Part shown: positions 55,695-64,000 of the stretch, piece after piece | How the letters are laid out: each line of letters opens with the position of its first letter | How positions within the stretch are numbered: the stretch's first letter is position 1 | Origin: Microvelia longipes | Lineage: Eukaryota; Arthropoda; Insecta; Hemiptera; Veliidae | Assembly (NCBI GenBank): GCA_018340805.1 | Contig: JACMZG010001911.1 | Span: 54,017,571-54,081,570, forward strand | Length of the DNA stretch: 64,000 nt | Direction of reading: 5' to 3' | The notes under the pieces: generated by a model | What the model was told of the DNA's origin: nothing | What the model saw: only the letters and a program-made list of their open reading frames with translations | Databases searched by the model: none | Program-made: the position numbers and the translations under genes

Positions 55695-55798
55695 TAATAA
55701 TACTATAACTTGCTTATAGAAAGAATATAACTTTCCTATAGAAAGAATATAACTTGCCTATAGAAAGAATATAACTTGCCTATAGAAAGAGTTAGACA
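55695..55798. repeat. 21-bp tandem repeat
   Basis: Four to five units of CTTGCCTATAGAAAGAATATAA, in the spacer upstream of TRIP12. Confidence 0.75.
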
Positions 55799-57328
55799 AG
55801 TTTAAACTAGAAAATAAAATATTTTGGTTTTACAATTTTTGTTAAAAGTATACCTACCCATTTGTTTAAAAATAATGTACTTCAACCTACTATGTCCTCA
55901 CGACCCATCAATGTCTGTGATTCAAGGGTTGAGAATATTATAAAGTGAAGTTATAAATAATATTTAAAATAAATAGTAATTTCTTCACATAATAATAAAG
56001 TTAGATTAAAAGAAATAATATTGGAAAAGTTATTTGGTACAAATAACTGTGTTATTTAAGTGGAATAATAGATCAAAAGTATGGTCATTAAGGAGGAAGT
56101 CTGCTCGCTCTATAAGGATCCTATGTAAAAACAAGAGGCACTCCGGGGGGCTACTAAAAACAAGAGGCGTTGGCACTGGGGGCTACAACGCAGCCACATA
56201 ATTGTTGGTCTTTATCAGTTTGTCATGTTAGTAACAAAAGTGGCATACTGCCACAATAAAATTTTCACTGAGTTATTATTGAAGGTTAATGACATAATAC
56301 AATATTTCATAAACAATAAAGTTCGGTATATTAATGAGGACAATTTTTGTACCAAGTTTCATTTTGATCAGAAAAAGCATTTAAAACTTATAGTGTCCTA
56401 TAGAAACGTCTAGCAATAAAATTTTATACATACATACACACCTACATGGCTAACCAAAGTGGGATTAGAGGATATTTTTTTCCAAATAACTTCCCAAACT
56501 TTAGTACCATTGAGTCTAAGATTGTAGAGGTCATATCCCTAGAGGTGGTTTTATATGTGTGTGTGTGTATGTGTTCCTTCCAAAAAATTCACCTCCCCCT
56601 TACTTTTTTTTATTATATGCTTATCTTTCCTTTGGTAATTCGCATCACTAAAAGGGGACCCCTTCTCATGTTAACTTTAAGAAATTGTCCTCACAGCTTT
56701 TTTATAATATATTGATTTTTGAAAAGATTTTCCTTTATTTTTATGATTTCTAAAGTCGGACTAATTTCTAAATTATAATTGAGAATTTTGGTACTTTAAA
56801 CTTCTTAAATAAAGAAAAAGATATTGAACTTACTATTTATATCTACATGGAAACATTATCAAATGTTGAAATTACAGAACCCCTATATTTTGATTTTACC
56901 CGTCTTAGAAAATTAATATAACAACAATATTTAGTTAAAAGCTTGGTAAATTATAATTTGTGATTTTTGGTAAATAAGTATTTTGATAATTGAATTGATT
57001 TTTATTTGTTTACACATGCATTTGGTAAATTGACACAGAGGTAAGAAATTAATGAGGTGCACATGAGCATTGAAGTTGTCCTGGAGCTTTTTTATTTAAG
57101 TCCCAGTTCAATTCAAGAGTATATACTTTAAATACGATTTTTACAGTGTATCGGCAGAGTCAACTAGATTGTATCCTTCTTGTTATGGCGAACTATAAAA
57201 TTGAATATTCTTCTCACTGTATTTCGCTAATGGATTGACTACAACCCACTACAATAGTATCATACAATAGTAAATAAACTACAGGCTTATGAAAACTAAA
57301 ACTTCCAATTCAAACTTTATCCAGTCAT

Positions 57329-57736
57329 TACAGTGTATCGTTAAGTTTAAAAATCCCCAAGGTCATAAGCATTTTCGGGATCGACCAATCAGAGAAGCCG
57401 CTGCCAACCCCTCTCTTGAAAAAGAAAAAAAATCCCTACTCTCATAACCCCTGTAGGGAAATAACCTCCTTCCCGGCATTCGTTCACTTCGTTTGTGGTT
57501 CTTCTTGTGTTTATTATTTCCCTTCACAATTCATTTTTTTCCACATTTGCATACTTCCTAAGTAATAAAACTACACAAAAGAAATGTAGAAACATCGCCA
57601 AGAAAACACGGGTAACATAACCTGATTTGTTTACAAAGTTTTTTCCCCGCTGCCTTTTTGTAGGGATTTTTTTTTTTAGAATCGATGGTGCCTAAACTGA
57701 GCTGTCAAGATTTTTAAAGTTGTCGATACACTGTAA
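57329..57736. mobile_element. Tc1/pogo-like MITE, copy 2
   Basis: Terminal inverted repeats CAGTGTATCGNNAAGTTTAAAAAT-like, flanked by TA. No transposase sequence is present, so it is non-autonomous. Another single end (TTACAGTGTATCGG) occurs at 57141 with no partner nearby. Confidence 0.65.
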
Positions 57737-60239
57737 TATAAACATTAAGTATATACTTATATAATTTATTAGTTACATAATTCTTATTATTTACACAACA
57801 AATTAAAATCCATATCTCAACAGGTTAGTCAAGATAAGAACTAATAAAAACCCAAAAAGTAGTAACAGACACAGAAATAATTGTGCAAAAGATAGACAAT
57901 GCAATGAATTATTAATAGAGGGCAATATACTTTTAACTTTCTATAATTTTAAGATGGCAGTATTATCATTCTTTTAATAGACACAAAAAGATAATATAAA
58001 ATAATAGTTGCTAGATATAAAGTATATAAAATTCATTGGACATACCTTGTACGTCAAGAGTGATAAAAGATTAATTCATAACCTATAGCTACATGAATCT
58101 ATTCTTTAATTTAATTGTTTAGATTAAATTATAAATAAAGTTATTATATTAATAAATAAAACACATAAATAAATAAATAAATGTATTCAAGTAATCCAAC
58201 GGACAGTCTTTACCAGGAAATCATTAGCGATGTTCAGAAATAGATTATCATAAAAAGTTAACCAATTTGTTTTATTGACGAATAAATATTGCACCACCTC
58301 GTGCCTATTTAAAAATGATGTCGATTATTAATTATAAGCATAGATGGTTATTTTTTTTCATAAAAATGTCGTAAGTAAGTCTAAATAAAGTTAAAGGGAG
58401 CAGTCAAACGAGTAAAAAAAATAAAAAAGTTCTAATAGGAAGTGCATACGTACGGGATTTAATTTTATACAGCTGTAGGAAAAATACTTGTAGAGCAAAT
58501 CCTGCTCATTATTGTAGCTTTATCTATATTTATTCCTTTCAAACAGATTATAATTCGCTAATTAACATGGTTTCGAACAAAAGAAATACAAATATACGAC
58601 GAAAGAAAAAAAAAATGTCTGTATAATCCGAGATAGGCAATAAACACAAGCCAATGGAATTTTGACTTATTCAACTACTGATCGAACAACAAAAACCACC
58701 AAAGAAACGCGACAAATGTTTTAAATTATAATTTAATTTACTTTTAACACATATTTGCTTTCAAAATAATAATTAATTAATTAAAAATTTAGAGAAAGTC
58801 TATGAAAAAAAATATAATTTTTAGCTTGACGGACTCAAACACCCAGCCATGATACAACGGAGAACCAGACATCACATATAATGCCAACATAAAATTAATA
58901 AATGTCTCAACAATAATATTAAATTTACCTACTAAAATTAACTTAAAATAGTAAATTTAACCGTTTTCAAACGTTTATTTAGCTTTGAACGTAAATAGAA
59001 ATAAATTCAGATGGAAATCAATTAATATTTTAAGTGTAATAAAAGATAAAATGGATTTTGAAAGCCAGCTTCGGGTTAGAGTGGTGGGAGAAGGCAACCG
59101 ACCAGCTGATCATAAACAACTACAAAAGAAAAAAACTCTAAACAAAAATGATAGAAAAGAGATAGCGTAGATTTCCTTACTCTGTCTAATACTCCCCCAA
59201 ACAAGCTAGCTTACCCTTTTACTACCACCAACATATGTAATCGTTGTTAATACGTACAAAGCAGGCATATAGATCCCGTACACTTATACAATTTCAATCT
59301 ACGATTCTTCCGTTGCCTTTGTAGTGTCATCTGCGATTTTTTTCTTCGAACCTATAACTTTATGAAAAGCAAGGTATATCCGCTTTCTACCTGCGTCTTT
59401 TCTGAACGTTTTAAATATCTTTTACCTACAATAAGACTCATAAGATTAAATCAAGGAGTATGGAGTATATTTATACCCTTAGAACTATACCTCTTGATTA
59501 AATGTTAGATGAGATGACAATCTCTACGACACCGGTTAAAATGAGCAAAAAGCACTATCAGCGCAGTTGAACTAAGAGGCCTTCTCTCAAATTCTTCCAT
59601 ATCAAGATGCCGTTCAGCAAGGTATGATTGTTACATATTTCGATATTAAAATACTTTCTGGTTTTTATTTGGACAAAAAATGTTGTCTCAGTTCTACTAT
59701 TTTTAAAAAGAAAGCTATATGTATTTAAACTCCTTTGGGTCATCTTTAGGCTATATCCTCAAACTGTATAACAACTTCATTTAGTAAAAAATGTAAAATT
59801 AACAAATAAACAAGAACATAAGAGAACGTAAACAAAGAAATAGATTTTAACGATTTTAAAAAAATACCCATAGAAATGAAGTCAACCTTTTTTTAATATT
59901 TTTTCATTATTATTTTTAATGGACCGTAGGTATATAGGAAAAGTATTGTTTTTGCAAAAATCTAAAAACCGGGATGTCACCGGAATTATCAGTTTCTGAG
60001 TGGGTTTTACTAAGTTTTCTGACTATATGTGTGTGTTTTTGTCTGTTATCATCGTAGATCTCAAGGTAGTTATGCTAGAGAGTCGAAAAAATGTACAAAA
60101 ATCTTGTATTTTGTACAAGATGTTTTACGTGATCAATGTTTATGCATTTCTTTTTTGATGTGCCCCATTGCGGTTTAAGCATATTCAATAATTATTTCTA
60201 GTTATAATTACATAAAATAGCAGGTTTTTTTAATTAACA

Positions 60240-60465
60240 AATAACAAACTATGCGAGCGAAGCGAGCTAAAGAAAATTTTGCTCTTTTAAATTGACTATT
60301 TTTCTAAAATTTAAATTTCTTTTCTTAAAAAGTTGGTATATAGAAAAAAAATTTTGGCGTCACCTAAGTTTCTTTCTTTTTCCCTTATTTTTCCTCCATT
60401 TTTCGGCTCTTGGGGGAGGGCGATCGCCCCCTTCGACCCCCCCCCTTGTATCCGCGCCTGGTATT
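60240..60465. mobile_element. Possible hAT-like terminal fragment
   Basis: GCGAGCGAAGCGAGC (about 60253) and a CCCCCCCCTTGTATCCGCGCCTG-like end (about 60438-60461) resemble the ends of widespread insect hAT-type repeats. No transposase is seen, and two 68-69-codon open stretches here look incidental. Confidence 0.35.
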
Positions 60466-60889
60466 ATTCTGAGACTAGAATGGATTATCTTTTCGAATTA
60501 AAAGATGTACATAGTATTATTCTAAAGAGGAGAAATTAAATTATTTGATGTTATTATGTTGCAGGTTATCAAGTAAATTTTAGTGTTTTTCACTTTGTCA
60601 GCAATGATTCTTTGAACTTTATTACAATATATTGCGGTATAATTATTATTATTAAAACAAGTATTATTTTTTTTTACAAAAAACATTTATAATATAATTT
60701 TTTTAAAAAAGATGGCAACCCTGATATCTACGGCTTGTTTTAATTTTTCACCATGAGTTGTCAAATTTGTGTCATTGGTTTTTTTTTAGTTTTTGTTCAT
60801 TTACTTTGTTTAAATAAAGACAGTAGGTAATATAAAACGTATATAAACGATAACTTTTATAATCAAACGAAAAGTTGCTTATAATCATA

Positions 60890-60913
60890 ATGAATCAGAT
60901 AAATAATAAGTAG
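60890..60913 (+). other. Short upstream ORF before the candidate exon at 60915
   Basis: ATG at 60890 reads seven codons to TAG at 60911-60913, one base before the main ATG. If the exon at 60915 is real, this uORF would be expected to dampen translation or require reinitiation. Confidence 0.3.
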
Positions 60914-60914
60914 A

Positions 60915-61026
60915 ATGAACATAGAAACATCGTTGACATTGATGAATTTATTGGACCACAGGCCACCTAATACTTTAAGTATTGCATCAAATTCAAAACA
61001 GTCTTTACTGCCAGCAAAATCTCGCA
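60915..61026 (+). CDS. Candidate first coding exon of an unidentified plus-strand gene
   Basis: An ATG at 60915 opens 37 codons (starting MNIETSLTLMNLLDHRPPN) and ends in phase 1 at a perfect GTAAGT donor (61027). It is the only stretch in the 53-61 kb spacer that looks like an authentic first exon, and it would face TRIP12 head to head. Joining to the nearest acceptor (TTTTTTTCAG before 61181) gives only a few codons before a stop, so the real second exon is probably beyond the R1-clade element and outside the window. I do not recognise the protein. Chance ORF plus donor is a live alternative. Confidence 0.4.
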
Positions 61027-61520
61027 GTAAGTATTTAAAAACTTATTAAATATTATAACTTATTCAATATCATAGATTGGTGTCAATCAATTGTAATATA
61101 ATAATGTATTGTAATTGTATTTTTTCTCAAAGACTAAACGTTATATTTTGAAAATAATTAATTCTTGTATTTTTTTTCAGCCGTAAGTAGATAAAATAAT
61201 ATATGCTACTATGTAGCAAAGGAAACATTCCCGACTCGTTCTAGCATTTGTCTGCATCGGCTTCGCCTTGTCAGTCAAATGGGTTAATTACCAGCCTTGG
61301 CTTGCGCCTCGGCAGGTAATTTCAATAGCCTGCCCTCGCCTTCGGCTCGGGGGCTAATTTATAAAACTCGTCTGCAAAAATTTCATTTTGATGAAATTTT
61401 AATTATGCCTAGTCGCATAATATACTATTGTCTACTAAAAAGTCAAACTAAAGAGTCTTATTAGTTAACTTTACCTTACGGCATAAATAACATGTAAAAA
61501 GACACTCTACTTCAAATTTA

Positions 61521-62683
61521 TTGTTTACCGACCAAATTTTGGGGAAAAGACCAGCAGCTTCGCCCCTAAAGAAGCAGGAGGAAAAGAAAACTAAGAACGA
61601 GGAATCGGACGAGGAATCTGACTCCTCTGACTCAGATGACGGAAAGAAAATAGAAGACACTGATTCTGACGGATCTGATACGGACGCGTCAAGGGCCAAC
61701 TCAGTCTCTTCTACCCTATTCGAAATCGAGGAGGGAAAAAAGAAAAAAACAGCAAGAGAGCAAAAACGGAAAAAGGAAAAAGAAAGGAAAAAGAAAGAAG
61801 ACAAAGAAATTAAGAGAAAAGAGACTGAAAGAAGAAGAAAAGAAGAAGAAAAAAGAAGAAAAGAAGAAGAAAAGACAAAACAAAAGAAAGAAGAAGAAAG
61901 AAAAAAGAGAGAAGAGGAACAAATAAGGAAGAAAAAACGTAAAAAAGGGAAGGTTAAAAGACCTAGATCGGAAGCAATTCTAATCAAACCAGTAGAAGGT
62001 AAATCGTATGTAGAAGTTCTGAGGGAAATAAGAAAGAACATAAATCCAGAAAATACGGAGACGGAAGTAAAGTCTATTAGGAAAACTCGAAATGAAGGGA
62101 TCTTATTAGAACTAGGCCCGAACAGCAAAAATAAAGAAGCCTTCCAATCTAGCATAGAGCAGTTCCTTGGATCAGATGCGACAGTGTCGAATCTCCAGCC
62201 TAAAGGTTCAATAGAAATTATGGGCCTAGACTCTCTCACAGAGCCAGAGGAAGTCGAACAGGCCCTTTCTAGGGATCTGCCTGGGATAAAGGATGTTAAA
62301 GTAGGACTTACGACTCCAAATGAAAGAGGTCAAAGGATTGCGATTGTAGATATGGCTGAAGAACTAGCAGAAAAAATTGTAGACGCCGGAAAAATAAAAA
62401 TTGGATGGCTTGTTTGCAGAGTAAGGAGAAGAGCCGTGGTGAAAAGATGTTTTCGGTGTTTAGGCTATGGCCACATGGCTCGTAACTGCAGAGGACCTGA
62501 CAGAAGTAAACTATGCTACAAGTGTGGTTCAGAAAATCACAAGGCCAAAGACTGTACCGAACCCGAAAAGTGCGTTCTCTGTTGTGAGAAAACCCAGATA
62601 ATACCGAAGTTAATCATGTACCCGGTACCGGGCGTTGTAAAGTTTTTAGAGAAGCCTTAAAGGAAGCCAAACAGCGCCTATGA
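61521..62683 (+). pseudogene. R1-clade ORF1 (gag-like, zinc-knuckle protein), one frameshift
   Basis: An acidic Ser/Asp/Glu-rich start is followed by a very long Lys/Glu/Arg-rich charged segment (about residues 70-145, probably coiled coil), then a conserved RNA-binding-like domain (about 150-300). CCHC knuckles follow: [14 protein letters not shown] (from residue 310) and [15 protein letters not shown] third starts CVLC, and its His and Cys are found only in another frame, so about one base has been lost or gained near 62600. In the restored frame ORF1 would stop at TGA 62681-62683, overlapping the ORF2 start as ATGA. The first ATG may not be the true start because the frame is poorly defined upstream. 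Confidence 0.8.
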
Positions 62684-64000
62684 TGGCTCGAGTTTTACAA
62701 GGAAACATGCATAGAAGTAGACTTGCAGACGATGTACTGCACCAAATGGTCCAAGAGAAGAAAATCGACATTGTCCTAATTAGTGAACAGTATAGAAATA
62801 GGGATCTTACTAATTGGTTCTCAGACCTCACTGAAACAGCTGCTATATGGATAACTAACCCAGGGAAATTACAAACCAAAAAAACGGCAGAGGCAGAGGA
62901 TTTTATGGACTGAATGTATTGGGAAAACATTATATATCTGTTACTTCACCCCAAACGAACCCATACAAGATTTTAGAGATAAGCTGGACGATCTCGAGTA
63001 CAAATAATGCAGAGATTAGAGCAAAATCTTATAGTAGCAGGAGACTTCAATGCAAAAGGACTCGAATGGGGAATGACCTACACCGACTCCAGAGGAAGAT
63101 CACTTCTAGAAATGGCAGCGAGAACAGGCCTCCAAGTACTAAATGAAGGAAATGTAACCACCTTTAGACGGCCTGGTTACGCAGAAACAATCCCAGATAT
63201 CTCTTTCGTTTCAGAATGCTTCGAAAGAAGAATATGCAACTGGAGAGTCCTTGAAGATTATACAGCCAGCGATCACCAATATATTCAGTTCGATATTAAA
63301 GACAAACGCCAGGGAAAAGTTAAGAACCCGAACCAAACACCAAGATGGAACATTAGAAAAATGGAAAGAGATATTTTTTCCATGATGCTTGACTGGGGGT
63401 AAAATCGATTAACAGAAATAGAAATGAAGCAGGAAGTGCGAACCATATAGTCTCATCAACGATGGGATTAATTACTAGAGCCTGTGACGCCTCCATGCCC
63501 CGCGTCAGACAAGATAAGGGTAAGAAACCGGTATACTGGTGGACAGACGAGATCGCAGAGCTCCGTAAAAATTGCCACAAGCTGAGAAGGGTTGCCCAGA
63601 GAGCCAATAACGAAATCGAAAGAACAAATAAATTGGCGTCTTATAAATATGCACGGAAAGCCCTTCGCCGAGCTATAAAGAAAAGAAATCTGAGTGTTGG
63701 AGACAACTGGTAAAGGATATCGACTCAGACCCCTGGGGCCTAGGCTATAAGATTGTAATGAAAAAACTAGGTGATATGAAGTCAAGTAATGAAATGGATA
63801 GTTCGCGAATGGAAAAAATTATCGATACACTGTTCCCATCTCACCAACTAAGGATAATAGATCCCATTAGAGATGTCGACGAATGTCCCCCTTTTACCCT
63901 CGGAGAACTAGAGGAAGCGGTTTTATCTATGAAGGACAAAAAGCGCCTGGCCCAGACGGATACCATCAGAAGCCTTAAAGGAAGTACTAAAACATAAACC
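62680..64000 (+). pseudogene. R1-clade ORF2 (APE endonuclease / reverse transcriptase), frameshifted and truncated by the window
   Basis: Begins at ATG 62680. The endonuclease includes a block with the QGN and SEQY strings typical of the clade (62680-62913). After a frame change near 62900 it resumes through GDFNAKGLEWG (about 63046-63078) and SDHQY (about 63270). The linker ACDASMPR (about 63480) and PVYWW (about 63528) belong to the region before the polymerase. A KAPGPDG motif, diagnostic for non-LTR reverse transcriptases, can be read only after a one-base shift near 63940. An internal TAA occurs at about 63006. The polymerase core lies beyond 64000. Confidence 0.85.

Larger units (their letters stand above)
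54030..60230. other. Intergenic spacer / TRIP12 5' UTR intron
   Basis: Apart from MITE family B copy 3, the 21-bp repeat and the Tc1/pogo-like copy, I see no gene. A 39-codon frame beginning MDFESQLRVRVVGEG (59051-59170) is the only stretch with protein-like composition, and I cannot support it as a gene. GGCACTCCGGGGGGCTACTA near 56130 is partly duplicated at about 56160. The TRIP12 promoter should lie somewhere in here. Confidence 0.5.
61500..64000 (+). mobile_element. R1-clade non-LTR retrotransposon, damaged, running off the window
   Basis: ORF1 (gag-like) followed by ORF2 (endonuclease then the beginning of the reverse-transcriptase region), in the order and with the motifs of the R1/SART/TRAS clade. 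Hallmarks are three zinc knuckles at the ORF1 end, GDFNA and SDH motifs of an APE-type endonuclease, and the linker strings ACDASMPR and PVYWWTDEIAELR. Frameshifts or stops near 62600, 62900, 63010, 63400 and 63950 show it is inactive. It is not in 28S rDNA. The 5' end is not resolved; a CG-richer stretch at about 61190-61430 may be its leader or a separate repeat. Confidence 0.88.

Noticed and set aside
59051..59170. 39-codon frame MDFESQLRVRVVGEG... as a small gene
   Set aside because: Protein-like composition but no recognisable similarity, promoter or splice signals; not enough to call.
61170..61200. Second exon of the candidate gene at 60915, using the TTTTTTTCAG acceptor
   Set aside because: The frame stops after four residues; it would give a 41-residue protein with no other support.
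61448..62239. 263-residue minus-strand ORF rich in Phe, Leu and Ser
   Set aside because: It is the complement of the Lys/Glu-rich R1-clade ORF1; the Phe/Ser composition is the expected shadow of GAA/AAG-rich coding sequence.

Overview
The window is nuclear DNA from an animal, almost certainly an insect. It is AT-rich, has spliced genes with GT-AG introns, and is crowded with decayed non-LTR retrotransposons, SINEs, MITEs and long fold-back repeats. There is no operon structure or ribosome-binding-site pattern. Promoters of the TATA plus TCAGT-initiator kind and small secreted-protein genes with a tiny first coding exon point to an arthropod. I cannot name the species.

Main gene (minus strand, about 53040 down to 2213): the complete coding region of the HECT-type E3 ubiquitin ligase TRIP12 (Drosophila circadian trip, ctrip). 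I spliced 35 coding exons by hand. Every junction keeps the reading frame, and together they give 5,856 nt, or 1,951 residues plus stop. The order is a disordered Ser/Lys-rich N-terminus, armadillo-type repeats, a WWE domain, a conserved middle region, and a C-terminal HECT domain with catalytic Cys1918 (codon 2317-2315). At least one untranslated exon must lie upstream of 53040.

Nested genes (plus strand, inside the 9.3-kb TRIP12 intron 29324-38589): two small secreted-protein genes, at about 29916-32586 and 35594-37428. Each has a TATA box, a TCAG-type initiator about 30 bp further on, a 9-nt first coding exon (ATG TAT NNN, then GTAAGT), and a second exon that opens in phase 0 with I-K-L-(F/L)-L-I-A. 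One protein is Lys/Gln-rich and probably helical. The other is Gly/His/Tyr-rich and looks like a cuticle protein. This shared layout is the most unusual gene-level observation here.

Right end (about 60.9-64 kb): a candidate first coding exon of an unidentified plus-strand gene, preceded by a short upstream ORF and facing TRIP12 head to head. It is followed by a damaged R1-clade non-LTR retrotransposon (ORF1 with zinc knuckles, ORF2 endonuclease and start of the reverse transcriptase region) that runs off the window.

Repeats fill most introns and the 53-61 kb spacer: 5S-rRNA-derived SINE-like copies, two tRNA-derived SINE families (one copy split by a LINE fragment), LINE 3' fragments at 8.9, 37.5 and 48.0 kb, a mariner relic at 10.5 kb, a Copia relic at 13.1-13.7 kb, several MITE families, long palindromes (17.4, 33.2, 42.7 and 50.1 kb and a three-copy hairpin family), minisatellites (5.1, 28.2, 30.2, 43.5, 50.9 and 55.7 kb) and long (AT)n tracts. 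No ordinary tRNA or rRNA gene and no CRISPR array is seen.
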